In this document: in pieces, positions 43,601 to 53,950 of the stretch | How positions within the stretch are numbered: position 1 is the stretch's first letter | How the letters are laid out: every line of letters starts with the position of its first letter | Origin: Allomyces macrogynus ATCC 38327 | Lineage: Eukaryota > Blastocladiomycota > Blastocladiomycetes > Blastocladiales > Blastocladiaceae | Length of the DNA stretch: 64,000 nt | NCBI GenBank assembly: GCA_000151295.1 | Contig: GG745328.1 | Span: 860,503 to 924,502, forward strand | Direction: 5' to 3' | Program-made: the position numbers and the translations under genes | The notes under the pieces: generated by a model | What the model saw: only the letters and a program-made list of their open reading frames with translations | The model's database searches: none | Told to the model about the DNA's origin: nothing

Positions 43601-44786
43601 GTTGCACGGCCTCGTAGTGCGCGGCCGTTTGCGCGGCAAGCTGCGAGATGACCGTATCCGAGGTGCCATCTAAGTTATGGAAGCAGCGGATGAGGATCGG
43701 CCGTGGAACGGTGAGGATGAGCGAATGATGAAAGAACGAACCGGTGCTAGCCTTTTCCCAATAGCTTTCGTTTGCCTGCGCCAGCATCAGCTCGGTGAGC
43801 GCCTGCAGCGTGTCGGGCGACATGTCGGCCGCCTTCTCCACCTTGGCGCTAAACCGCGGCACGAGCTCGACGCGAATGTAGTCGAGGATCCCAGCGGCCG
43901 CTTGGAAGTGAAGAGCGGCGGTCTTGATCCCGTCCGTGGTGCGCAACGACTGTTTAGCCGCGAGTTGCGCGTGCATCGCGGCCAGATTAAACAATACCGC
44001 AGCCTTTTCGCGCTGGATGCACAACGTCGTGACTAGGCAGGGCGACAAGTATGAGGTTCCCGCATGGTGGCAGCTGATCAAGTGGTAAGAGCACTCACTT
44101 TTCTTTGGGCTCTTCTCGGTTCCCGAAAACGCCTCGGACCAAGTCGACGAGACCGCCTGTTCGTCCGACGCGCCAGACGGAAAGCACGACTCGAGCAACA
44201 AAAGGACAGAGTAGTACTCGAGCAGCTTGGTAAACCCCGCGTCCGACCGTTCTGGCACGCCCGCGTGCACTCGCAACTGATCAACAGCACGCCAGGTGCG
44301 CTCGGCCGGAAGCAACTCGGGATACTGCTGCGCGAGCGTCGCCGCCGTGACTTCATCGGGTAACGTCGCCAACTTTCCAACCGATCCCAGGGCCGCACGA
44401 ACGAGCCGCGGCAGAATGATCTCCTTGAAGTTGAGCGGCGAGCACGGTGCGGCGGCACCAGCACCAAGACCGAGTGCTTCGCGCGGGCATCCTCGCTCAA
44501 CGGGTGCCGGACACGCGAACGGGTTGAGATTAGGGCCAGTCGAGGGCGACGCGGGTGGAGACGTCTTTCCGGCGAGCTTCAAGAGCATGCGGACGGGCGA
44601 CGGCGGTCGAGACCGATTCGCTGGAGCTGCAGGACCATGGTTCGGCCTGGTCGGGAGGGCGAGGAACGTCGACGCAGGTTCGACGGGAGACCGGTTACCG
44701 GGTGATCCCGTCGCGGGACTGGTAATCATGGCCGTTTCGAGCATATGTTCCCAGAACGTCGGCGTGAAGCCGGTTGGCGGTGACAT
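40629..44786 (-). CDS. BRO1-domain protein (Bro1/Rim20/ALIX family)
   Basis: ESCRT-III-associated scaffold acting at endosomes, in cargo deubiquitination or in ambient-pH signalling depending on the orthologue. Exons 44786-44099, 44032-43742 and 43669-40629 give 1339 residues. After a Pro-rich lead of about 115 residues comes the BRO1 domain: LLEYYSVLLLLESCFP, TLCIQREKAAVLFNLAAMHA (joined across intron 1), ALHFQAAAGILDYIRVEL, and TSDTVISQLAAQTAAHYEAV after intron 2. A long helical V-type region follows to about residue 850, then a Pro/Ser-rich tail with repeated RSRTPSxSP motifs and an unusual basic end (RRRERVRAKR). Both introns are multiples of three and stop-free. ATG 44786 is the first ATG in frame; codons upstream start only at TTG. 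Bro1 versus Rim20 is not resolved. Confidence 0.87.
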   Translation of the reverse strand: MSPPTGFTPTFWEHMLETAMITSPATGSPGNRSPVEPASTFLALPTRPNHGPAAPANRSRPPSPVRMLLKLAGKTSPPASPSTGPNLNPFACPAPVERGCPREALGLGAGAAAPCSPLNFKEIILPRLVRAALGSVGKLATLPDEVTAATLAQQYPELLPAERTWRAVDQLRVHAGVPERSDAGFTKLLEYYSVLLLLESCFPSGASDEQAVSSTWSEAFSGTEKSPKKSECSYHLISCHHAGTSYLSPCLVTTLCIQREKAAVLFNLAAMHAQLAAKQSLRTTDGIKTAALHFQAAAGILDYIRVELVPRFSAKVEKAADMSPDTLQALTELMLAQANESYWEKASTGSFFHHSLILTVPRPILIRCFHNLDGTSDTVISQLAAQTAAHYEAVQLVSTKSDTSKILKALNPTSSREPRLPRDWLAHARTKALLYAAIAHRHSPNSRTELGVGHRIARLTLAKSLVERSIKEPEQLGSILARQCEYHRARIAAALRTLEVENKMLGEPVPDARSLAPLRRLPDPVACPIPFSPPEPVGTRSSQSSSGFGHVLLHPEHWPEWVRCVRTLDEVVNQLGPQVKLLLPMCDEILTELQRSPSPARGAARGLDQVPDLDLNPDEIVRSLQSLRADESVLSLIQLVASLARASTTSRALCARAQILLDRVKVDHFAHDPKGFSAIAVLRPRVVALTTVVQQTADTVARLESASQAPEIRGAVWNEWTGDRIRETVAKMGRDKDAGDDQVDEPIALDELAPYLVEVRAELAMFVARLAQVRVDLSSADVTAATREMLLQQSASGQDVVERAELLIQRATTTQVQVADSITQRQGAVEAKAALCSLARSLSALAYLRSKAEIALATALDQQEQLEALVTECECLPGVQSVAAASSLDAHVDAMVPLAPLSPGSDDLNVPRSTGLMNLYRRLAAQASPTPAAPMPATALLAAPAPITPPAAVMPSAPVANMTFYTAPTTTTPARLYPSISRPPSPSTDAVARNSRRVSALCAVPTSKMTPVVDAALAIPTLLVPTAELHPPSVRSRTPSESPTVHPPAVRSRTPSASPEPVPLMVRSQTPSTSPAFQPPAARSRDPSASLALPPSSPPRRPSVVTPTVASLRPDPVLVADSGARPVPVTLPCKPTPILTDELLRGLHAAQTRADRAAHIDEWTAEQVELAKERKRKWKQAAAVAASAAPPTDTSPPRATTHDLSASDRSPPRLAATSMPSVHTSAPAPARTLRRRATSSKNRARDREWEREHLGVSSDPVPLDKVLADSGLVASADSVTQPGTRTETEYVVEHFSAAAAIASGRVRSRSHRRTESGRSTHKQQEVDDASVAFGGVPVPRPPSPGQKRVLDGDERRSARRRERVRAKRNEGGRGGLTGVSGLGGD

Positions 44787-45060
44787 TGTGCCGCTCGTAT
44801 TGGTCGAGGGCTTGGCTGGAGGATCTGCGTCGACAGCAGAGAGCGTCGTGTTCGTTGCTCGTAGGTAAGAATGCGGCAAGTCGATGGTAGAGACAGTCTG
44901 GGTGAGGAAGCAAGAGCAAAGGACGAATTTGCAGCCATCGTTCAATAATTTAATCTTACGCGGTCACAACCACACACATGACTGATCAAAGCCTTTGAAG
45001 CATGTCCTTTCGTTCCTGCCAGCGATCTCCATTTCTGCATCGCGTCAAATCGAAACCATC

Positions 45061-45897
45061 ATGGAGCAACAGCATTCCCCGGCCTCAATCATTGAGTTCC
45101 TGCAAATCGTCGGGAACCTCAAAGTAAATACGACGATTGACACTCGACTGCTCGACCTCAAGGCGGGCAGCTGATCCCAAATGACCAACCAATCGCTCCG
45201 CCGTCACGAATTAGACCACCAAGCGGACCGGGTGGGTGCGCCATGGCGTCCCGGAACCCGAAAGCATTGCCGATCACATGCATCGCATGGGCGTGCTCGC
45301 CATGTTGATCCAGGACCCGAGTCTCGATCGCACAAGGTGTATCAAGATGGCCATTGTGCACGACATTGCCGAGTCGATTGCGGTGCGTGCGATCTGTTGG
45401 CTTTCTGGCAAGCGCTCCCGGTGGAGAACCTTTTCTCTGACCGAAAGCTTCGACTCTTCTGTTTTGTAGGGTGACATCACGCCAAATTGCGGCGTGTCGA
45501 AAGAGGAAAAGTTCCGGCTTGAGCTGGTCCGTCTGATGACGCGATTCCCTCGGTTCCCCACGTGTGACGCTCACGACTTCGCTCGCCACCGAAACAGGAG
45601 GGAATCAACAAGCTGTGCAGTCTCCTGGCGCCCACGTCGCTCGCCAAAACCGAGATCCGTGCGCTTTGGCACGAGTACGAGGACGCGGCCACGCCCGAGG
45701 CGCTGTTTGTCAAGGACCTCGACAAGTTTGAAATGATTGTGCAGGCATTCGAGTACGAAAAGGCCAATCCGAAACTGGGCCCGCTGAACGACTTCTTCAA
45801 ATCGACCAAGGGCGTGTTCCGGCACCCGCAAGTGCGTGGGTGGGTCGACCAGCTCTACCGCGACAGGGAAGCGCAGCTCGGGTACAAAGTGGAGTAA
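45061..45897 (+). CDS. HDDC2: HD-domain 5'-deoxynucleotidase, HDDC2 homologue
   Basis: Metal-dependent phosphohydrolase acting on deoxynucleoside monophosphates. Exons 45061-45123, 45215-45382, 45470-45526 and 45598-45897 give 195 residues, close to human HDDC2 (204). Metal-site motifs are intact: ESIADHMHRMGVLAM (first His), MAIVHDIAESI (the HD pair), GDITP after intron 2 and FVKDLDKFEMIVQAFEYEK (the distal Asp helix). The start has the family wording IEFLQIVGNLK, then GWVRHGVPEPESI. Divergent from the BRO1 gene and tightly convergent with RIC8 (37 bp between stops). Confidence 0.93.
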
Positions 45898-45934
45898 AAA
45901 TACAGAAGATTTGGAATCAATAACAGCAACCGCA

Positions 45935-47880
45935 TCAATCTTTGGCAAACGGCCCAATCTCCTTGCCCGTCGTTGGATCGACGGCCTTGATTACGCCGAG
46001 CTTGTTGAGCCGCTCAAACGCAACAAACAGCCGCTCGGCCTCAGCCTCCTTTTCCTCGTCGGTCATCTTGTCCCAGTCGTCGGGGCCCGGTGCCTGGTCC
46101 TTGGTGCCCGTGATCGGGTTCACGTCGGCAGCGGCGGCCGTGCCCGCGGCCGACGCGGCTGCGGCCTTGAGCATGTCGCCGCTCAGCAGACCGCGGTTCA
46201 CAAGGAAGCCAGCAGCAGGTCCAAAGCCCGTGTACGCGACGAGTTTCGAGGCTACAATTGAGAGTGCGAGTTAGCTCTTTCATTCTTGCATCACCCCCCG
46301 TCGAAAGCTGTCAATCTGTACCGTCACGGTCAAACAGGGCAAACAGGAGCTCCTCGGCACCCTCACGCAACGCCGGAAACTCAACGCTCGTGAGCATGCG
46401 AATGAGCGCGTGCGCGACCGTCTTGGGCGCCGCGTCCGGCTTGTTGGACGTCGACCGATCCAGGTCCACGGGCGCGAGGAGACGCTTGAGCGCGTCCTTG
46501 ACCTCGACGCCGCCGCGATCCACGAGCCGGGTGAGCAGGACAAACAGTGGCGCGAGCCGGTCATTGGCGGGCGTTTCGTGGCCAACAAGCGTAGCCAAAC
46601 TCGCAGTGTCGCCTGTGCCAAAGCATATCTGCAGCTCCGGGGCCAACAGCCGCGTTACGAGAGCCTTGGCAAACGGCATGGTGCACCATGCGGCACCGCA
46701 AGGGTCGCCGTTCATGAGAACGTGGATCGCGTGCGAGTGCGGCGCGGTCATGGGCAGCGGAACGGCCGGGGGCAGGTCGGCGAGAACGCGTGCAACCTGG
46801 ATGAGGGTCGCGTCGGAAAAGAGCGGCGATGCCTGGATCGTGTGCGAGGCCAGGTTGAACATGGTCTTGAGGACCTCGGCGAGCGCAGAGGCCTTGGTAA
46901 AAGGACCGGCGCCGGGCTCCTTGGACGAGAGGAGCGCGTCAAGCAGCTAAAAGGTGGGGGAAACACACCACTTCAGTTTTTCCATTGGTGTAACAATGAT
47001 GTTGAGATTTGACGGACCGGCTCGTAATGATCGACACCGCGCTCCACCACAACGCTGACGTGGGTGGAGTCGGCCGTGGCCAAGAAGAGGATGCGGTACC
47101 AGAGGAACGCAGCCTCGTAGGTCATGGGGAGCGTCTTGAGAACGAGGAAGTGGATCAATGAGTTGGCGAGAAAATCGAAAAGACTCGTGAGCTAACAAAG
47201 TACCTTGGCCCGGTCCACAGCGCGCGGCAGAATGTCCAAATCCACGAGCACCTGGGCCGTCTCTTGCCGCTTGAGCAGGACCAGGTTGGCGAGGACCTTG
47301 AGGATCTCCATCTCCGCTGCCTGGTCCACTTCGAATGGAGCCGCATCACGGCCAAGATGGACGAATTGCGCGAGGTCTGTGATGAACTATGGACCCCCAC
47401 CCATCGCAGCGACGATTGGTGATCAGATTCATCTTGAAGAGCACCGGCGCGATGGAGAGCGGAGCATGCGCACCCGAGGAGCAAACAACGGCTCGTTCAA
47501 GGACGGCTCCCGGGTAAGCAGCTTCACAACGGATACGAATTGAAGCAGGGCTACACGGTTCGGCTTCGTGAGCTACTTCATGTATTGTTGAAGAGGCCGC
47601 GTCGCGATGTTGCCGCACCATCGGAACCAAGGCCTCGTTCTTGCCAACTCTGCGGGTTGACACCGCTCAGAAGACGCTCGACCGTGTCCTTTGACCATTC
47701 CTGAGGCCGAATTCCTGAGCGTTGGTCAATGGTCTCTTGTTAGAGCCCAATTGCGTGACCAAGTGCGGGTCGGTGCAGCAAAATGTCGACGCTACCAGCC
47801 GCGAGAATGGACCGCGCGGCGGCTGCAACGTCGGATCCTGATCCATTGGCGATTGCTTCAAGTAATTTGCTGGGGGGCAT
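45935..47880 (-). CDS. RIC8: RIC8/synembryn, G-alpha chaperone and exchange factor
   Basis: Cytosolic chaperone and guanine-nucleotide exchange factor for G-protein alpha subunits, built of armadillo-like helices. Seven exons: 47880-47796, 47714-47619, 47550-47474, 47386-47204, 47134-47018, 46946-46322 and 46251-45935, giving 499 residues in phase. Family landmarks: SVVKLLTREPSLNEPLF, MEILKVLANLVLLKRQETAQ, WYRILFLATAD, LAEVLKTMFNLA, ALIRMLTSVEF. The C-terminal block LVAYTGFGPAAGFLVNRGLL precedes VNPITGTKDQAPGPDDWDKM and EKEAEAERLFVAFERLNKLG, which align with the Ric-8A segments YTGYGNAAGLL and INPVTG..MTEEQKEHEAMKL. It ends earlier than human Ric-8A. Introns are 59-75 nt except the second-last (71) and first (81). 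Divergent from kaptin. Confidence 0.9.
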
Positions 47881-48182
47881 GGTTGGTTGCAGCAGGCGGC
47901 GGGCGAAGTCGTCGAGACGATGAGCGGTTGTGATGGTTTGTCGGTCCCGCACAGAGAGCGAAAGCAGGAATGCAGCGGCTGCAAAGTCAGCGCGACGCGG
48001 TCGCGTCGTTTGCACGTGGGGTGGCCAATCCCTCTTCACTCTGCTTGCCATGGTCGGCAGTACCCTCTGCGGCCAGCCGGCCCACGAGCACGACGACGCG
48101 ACGATCCTGAAGCGACTGCATGCAATCATTGGACCATCAACGACTGGGCGACGCGCGAGGACGACTGCGCGCCAACATCAGG
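47881..48182. promoter_or_regulatory. Divergent promoter RIC8 / kaptin
   Basis: About 300 bp separating two divergent starts. An alternative kaptin ATG at 48120 lies inside it. No named motif was identified. Confidence 0.4.
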
Positions 48183-50431
48183 ATGACCGTCGCCGACGCG
48201 GGGCCCGCTGCCATCCCGTCTATCGCCGTAACCCCGCCTTCTCGCCCGCGCCGGCGCCGCGTGCGCTTCCCGCTCCACGAAGTGCATGTTGCGCGGTTCG
48301 GTTCATTTGCGCGCGCTACGGCCTACTCGGCATGCGCGCTCGCGTCGGCTGCGCCGTGTAATGTCGCCCTGACGCCAATGCACCCGGCGTTTGTCTATAC
48401 GGCACCGTCGTCGGCTGCAACGGCGAGCGGATCCGCATCGGCACTGGCCGCCGTCTCGCCCTCGTTCCAACCCATTTCTTGCCACGTCTCGCCCGCAAAC
48501 CCGTTTGAGGCGGTTCCGACGTCGATGAGTCTGCCCAGTGCGCTGCCATCTGAAGGCGCAACTGATGATGCGCCGGCCAGGAGACCGAGCATTCGATCGG
48601 TCAAGTCGACTCTTGCGCCTAGCAGTTCTGGCCAGTCCTCGCCGCAAAAATTGCCGACTCTCTCGGCACGCTCGGCCGGCTCGTCCGTTTACCCGCCGTT
48701 GCTCGATCCCGACACGCCCGTGCACATTGTGACGGGCAGTTCCAACAACCATTTGCTGTGCCTCTTGGTCAGCTCGACGGGCGCCTACTGGAACACGGTC
48801 GAGGTGCCCCTGACGCAAATCCCGGACAAGGGCGAAATTTTGGGTCTGCACGCGTTTGAGCGCGCGACCACGTTCCACTTTTTTGATATTGTCTCGGGTC
48901 ACATGAAGGCGTCGCCGAGTGTTGGCGCGGCGGCCGTGGCCAAGCGCAGCACGGCCCTGACCAACTTGATTGTGGCAGTAACGATAATACAGGTATTTTT
49001 CTTTGCCTCTCCACCCTTTTTTGTATCGTTTGGCAGCCTGTTTTTTTGACCCGCGAAGCGGTCAGTAGGAATCGGAAACCGGGCCCAAGTACTCGCTTCA
49101 CATATATGGCGCACGCACGGTCGAGACGACGCTGGAGCGCAAGCTGTTTGCTCTTGCCGCTGATTGTCAAATCATTCCCCTCGACTATGCACCGTTGCAT
49201 GTGTCGCACCTCGAGTACGCTGCTTACGGCACCTCGTCGAGAATGGGAGCTCACCTCTTCCGTCGATTCACTAGGATTGCCGACGAAGGGAAAGAGGTCA
49301 TGGCGATTGCGGTGTGCGACGAGGACGGCTTCATTCACGTCTACACCGAGGTACGAACGATCCGAATTTGGGATTGCTGGCTAGAGCGACAGTCATTGAC
49401 CATAACCGCCCTGCCCGTAGGTGCCCTCGACGCGCAAGTTTGTCGAAATCGAAGGCATTCCACCGCCGGCCAGCTCAGATCCACCAAGCGCGTACGCGTC
49501 GCGTTATCGGGACCCACTCTTGTCGCGTTCCGATGTGCTAATGGCTTCCCGTCCACAGAGCCATGTTCACCTCATCGCTCGAGGCGCAAGTCAACGACCA
49601 GTCGGTCCGCTTCACGGTGATCGCGTACGGGTCGGGACAGCTCACCGTGACGCTCGACTGGAGGGACTCCGAGACGCATCATTTTGGTTGGTGCCCCACT
49701 CTTGTTTTCGTTGCTCACGCGATGAGCTCCGTGCTCATCGTCCCGTCCTATGTAGACCCATCTCGACGTCGCGTCTTGTCCGAACCACTCTGCTTCACGC
49801 CCATCACGAGCGTCACCTGGTTCGAGGACGCGGGTCGAGTCCACCTGCTTGTCTCGCCCGCGTGCGAACCCGCATTTGTGTTGCTGAACGTGTCGCAGCT
49901 CGCCGCGGGCGAGGACAAGGACACCACAAGCTTGACCGCCACGTGCTCGCGCGCCACGCTGCCGTTGAGCGACCGGTTCGACTCGGTCGTGAGCGCGGCC
50001 GTCGGCAACGTGCTCTGGAACGGATCGACGCAGATTGTGCTGGGCACGTACGGCCAGCGGCTGCTACTGTACGATTGGGGTACGTTTGTCGTCTTGACCA
50101 TGAGCGCGGATCGACCACGGCTGACCAATCTGTAGACAAGGAAACGTCCTTGTTCCACCTGGTCAGCATGAACAAGACGGCTTACCCCGTGCTGGCGCTC
50201 TACCTGACCGACATCAACCACGACGGAGTGCTCGAGCTCATTGCCGTGTCGTTGTTTGGGATCCACGTCTACCAGCACGACCTGGATCATGTGCGCGCCC
50301 GTGTCGAGGCGCGGCTCGGGCTTCCCGTTGCCCGTGCGGGCGAGGAGGAGGAAGACCAGCCGGTGCTCGACCAGGATGTCGAAGACGGAACCGAAATGGA
50401 CGCGGAAGTTGATGGCGATTCCGAAGATTGA
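48183..50431 (+). CDS. KPTN: Kaptin homologue (KICSTOR subunit)
   Basis: Beta-propeller protein. In animals kaptin is part of KICSTOR, which tethers GATOR1 to lysosomes in amino-acid signalling, and it was first described as actin-associated. Exons 48183-48992, 49069-49350, 49421-49491, 49559-50079 and 50136-50431 give 659 residues. Matches to kaptin cover the chain: CQIIPLDYAPLHVSHLEYA, VCDEDGFIHVYTE, LPLSDRFDSVVSAAVGNVLW, STQIVLGTYGQRLLLYDWG, VLALYLTDINHDGVLELIAV and SLFGIHVYQHDL, including the FG-GAP-like DINHDG. It is longer than human kaptin (436) because of a disordered Ser/Pro-rich N-terminal region (about 60-185). The tail is acidic. The start at 48183 has the better ATG context (A at -3); 48120 is possible. 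Convergent with kintoun (84 bp). Confidence 0.85.
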
Positions 50432-50515
50432 ACCTGTTCAAAAGTAAATTCATTTTTGCCCGCATTCGTCATTCTCCCCCAAAACGCGATTCAGTCTGCC
50501 CAACTCTGACACAGT

Positions 50516-52117
50516 TCAGCTCACCGCCATCATCTCCTCCTCACCCTGGGCACCCGACCCCACCACCGTCTCGCCCCTCTCACCCTTCTTCTCCGGCACG
50601 ACCGGGCACGTCAACTCGAGCACCTTCTTATCCGCGACCCACTTGGCTTTCACCTTGTCCTCGTCCACATCATATGGCAACGGCACGACCACATGATACT
50701 TGCCCGGGACATGGCACACGACCGATCGAGGCTCGACGTGCGCATCAATCTCGGCCACGGCATCGACGCGCGGTAAATCAAACTTGACTAAGAGCGCGCG
50801 CGGCCGCTGCGGCGTGTCGGCGACGCGGTCTGGCCCGCCCCAGTAGGTCTGCAGGGCAAAGTCGTTGCGGTGCACAACGCGGAACGTGGGCGTTTCAATC
50901 GGCAGCAGGACCGGCTGGCTGCGCAGTTTCAGGTCGCGGAGAAAGTCCTCGATCGGCTGCTCTGGCGTGGTCGCGGCGGTATCGGATTGCGACGGGGTGG
51001 GTGCCGCAGGATCTGCGGGTGCCACGAGTTTCGCGGAAGTCGAGTCGGCGGACTTGAACGCGATGGTCTTGGTGTTGGCCTTTCCCTTGCCTTTTCCTTT
51101 GGTCGATGAAACCTTGGTGGCTAGCGCGGCAGCCGCAGAGACTGCGGCACCCACGCCCGACGGCGCAGACGACGACCCGGAACCGACGGGCTCGCGAATG
51201 GCCGTGTTGATGGGCGTGCCCTTGTACTTGATTTTGGGCACAATCGTCGTGGCTGCGAGAACGGTGCGTCAGATGAAGTTTCGCAACATGCGGCACGGGA
51301 AGCAAGAGAACGCACCCCGCTCGAGCTTGGTCTTGAACTTGTTCTCAATCGACTCGACCGCGACCTCAATCAAACTTGTGCGCAACTCAGGTTTGGCAAA
51401 CGCATTCGGGTGGAACACGACATCGAACAGCAACACCGTCTCGACGCATTTGCCTACCCACCCCAAGTCGACGTCGTCGTCAGCACGAATCTCCCGTCCT
51501 GTCACCACCCGTCTTCTCCTGCCGGTCCGTACCTTCCCCGTCCTGCTCGGGCCGCGGCGCCGTCATACTATGCGGCAGCGTCCACGACTCGCCGACTTTC
51601 CCACCGCGCATGACGCGCTTGGCCACGGGTTTCTCAATCTCGGTCGACGCCGCGAGATTGATGTAGACGACGCGCGACGTGACCTCGATCCACTCGGTCT
51701 TGAGCCCTTCCGGCAACGGCGCGTCGGCGGTACGCTGCGTGCGCACGACAAATTGGCCGTCGGGCCGGACCCACCGCAAATTGTGACCGCGCTCCCGCTC
51801 AAGTTGCTGGATTTCTTGCTCGTATTGCTACGGAAATGAACAAACGGCGCGGTCAGGAATCGAGCAAGCCGGGCGAGACGGACGGCTACGAGTGGGCCAG
51901 CGTGCGGACCTTGCGCGTCTCCGGATTCGTGATGTCGTCCATGTAGGCCTTGAACATGTCGCAGAATTGCTTGTCCTTGAACGCCATTTGGAACCGCTCC
52001 ACCTCCTGTGGTCGTCGTATTCCCAAGCCGAAATTAGTTGACGGTTCGTGTTCGGGTTGGGCGCCGGGGCCGTGCCTGCGGCGTCATCTTGAATTCCTCC
52101 TTGTCGTCGTTGAGCAT
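50516..52117 (-). CDS. DNAAF2: Kintoun, dynein axonemal assembly factor (PIH and CS-like domains)
   Basis: Cytoplasmic HSP90 co-chaperone that preassembles axonemal dynein arms. Exons 52117-52076, 52005-51910, 51827-51533, 51453-51316 and 51252-50516 give 435 residues. Order follows kintoun: FKDKQFCDMFKAYMDDITNP, QQLERERGHNLRWVRPDGQF, VVYINLAAS, WTLPHSM, LLFDVVFHPNAFAKPELR, KIKYKGTP (the PIH domain), then a CS/p23-like half with VVHRNDFALQTYW, RALLVKFDLPRVD, VVVPLPYDVDEDK and KKVLELTCPVVPEKK. The last intron joins LERATTIVPKIKYKGTP, matching the family. The first intron appears to use a GC donor (CAG/GCACGG, 70 nt, with CTAAT before the acceptor). Human kintoun is longer (837), with an extended C-terminus missing here. 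Confidence 0.88.
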
Positions 52118-52364
52118 GGTGGCGAGATGTTGATTTTGGTCCTGAATCAAGCAGCTTGCAGCAAGTGCGGTTGGTTTGGGACAGGATCGCCGGCGGCTGC
52201 GAAAAGATGTACTCGTGGAGAGACAGAATGGTTGTGATCGACGCACCAAAAGATGGTGACTGGCCAAGTTCTCACCTCTCAATCTCAACGCAACCACAAC
52301 GGCGACACCAGCAACCAGAGACATGCTCAAAACACCGGTTTTATAATCAATAGGGTGACCCAAC

Positions 52365-53136
52365 TTAGGCCGTCTCCTCGACCGCGACCGTGTTGAGGCC
52401 CTTGAACGACTCGACGGGCACATGCGAAACGAGCGCGTAGAGCTTCTCCTTGGCGTCCTCGGCGTCGTTACGCTTGCGCGAGATGCGCACGCGAATGCGG
52501 TGCGGCACCGTCTTCACACCCTTGTTCCAGACGGCGACGTTGAGCTCGGGCGCAAGACGCACGTCCTTGGTGCCCATGGCCTTGGCCGCAAACTCGCGAA
52601 TGGCCTTGATCGCCTTGGGCGCGCGCTTCTTGAAGGAACTGCATTGGCACACCGTCAGGGTCAGTTCCAAGTCAAACCGAATTGACGAGGGACCCGACGC
52701 GGCCGCCGGAGCCACGGCATAGGCGGAAAGGCCGGGTTGACACGCGAAGTCGCCGAAAACGACCAAGGGCGAGCGGGAATCACCCCATCTTGCGCACTTG
52801 GTCGCACCCAACAACGCTCGACGCAACCACGGCGCTTCACCGCCACAAAACACCCCACATCGAACCCTCAAGGGGTCGACCAAGCACGTCACCACGCCAC
52901 CCACCACCACCACGCATCGGAAACAGGATCGAGCGAAGGAGAGCGCGAGCGTGCGTGCGCTTTCGTCGAATTCGAAGCGAAGGGCCGAGTGGCTCCAGCG
53001 AGCGTCAAAGTCCCCCAGTCAGCAAGTGCGCAAGTGCTGTCACGTACGTGCCGTGCACCATGCGGTGCAGGTGGATCGTGTACTCGCGGGTCACGATGTC
53101 CTCGGTCGTCGAGCGCTTGCCAGTGGGCTTCACCAT
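52365..53136 (-). CDS. RPL31: 60S ribosomal protein eL31
   Basis: Component of the large ribosomal subunit near the exit tunnel. Exons 53136-53048 and 52638-52365 give 120 residues, normal for eL31. Start [20 protein letters not shown]; the splice rejoins as [20 protein letters not shown], followed by [38 protein letters not shown] and [16 protein letters not shown], all diagnostic. The single intron (52639-53047, 409 nt) is about six times longer than typical introns in this window, a common trait of ribosomal-protein genes. No convincing box C/D or H/ACA snoRNA was seen inside it. Confidence 0.96.
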
Positions 53137-53950
53137 TTTGACTGGAGTGTCAAAAATGGTATCGGTGGGGTCAGATTCGGCCGGAAATCGAGGTGGTGGT
53201 GACCGTGGCCACGCCGATCCATCCGTTGCCGGTCGACCCGAAATTCACTCTACTCGCGGTGACAGCAAAGCGGTGTGCGGGCACTTTGCGGGCGGTGGTC
53301 GTCGCGAGAGGGATTTCGGGTCGGCGATGTAGACGGTCGGTCGTGGTGCTGCAGCTGGTCACGGCCGAGATCGGAATAGTAATGCTCACATTTCAGCTCA
53401 AGGTGGGATGCTCGAGATGTGAAAGGAGGAAGACTCCATCTAGAGCGATCGCCTTGCATAACTAGATTTTCACCAGCCGCAACGAGTCACGTGCCAATAT
53501 CATGTTCATTTTGCATTCCTCCTGCACCGTTGGCACCCTGAACTTGCCCACCTTGATGTCTGACGTCAACGCCGCGGTCCGAACACTTGAAGCCCTTCGT
53601 GACAAACCTCAGTAATTTCTGGATACTTGGATGGTGCGTGTTGTCCTGGGTATTCCCGAACCGCTCGAGCAGCAACACTGTAGGTCTACGTCACGGTGGA
53701 TGATGGCAAATCAGGCCTGCCTTGGTTCGTCATGCGCTGAGCCATCCGGCGTCGGTAACACTCCCATATCAATTAATCGTGGTCACTCTGACGGCCCATT
53801 TCGAGGGGGAACACAATGATCGGCCTTTCGTTTCCAACCACGACAGGGACTGCGCGACTTGCCGTCTGTGGAGATCAATCCTGCTCTCTCATTTCAATAT
53901 TGCTGATGAATAAAAAGCGCAAAATTGTACTAGACTCTATCAATCTCCAC
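53137..53950. other. Intergenic between eL31 promoter and aminoacylase-1 3' end
   Basis: 814 bp without a supported gene. Contains the eL31 upstream region. Its middle (53490-53900) is lower in GC and has no ORF of substance. Confidence 0.45.

Noticed and set aside
45935..46251. C-terminal exon first read as an Hsp70 exchange factor (FES1-like)
   Set aside because: The assembled seven-exon protein aligns with Ric-8 at both ends, including YTGxGxAAG and the VNPITG block.
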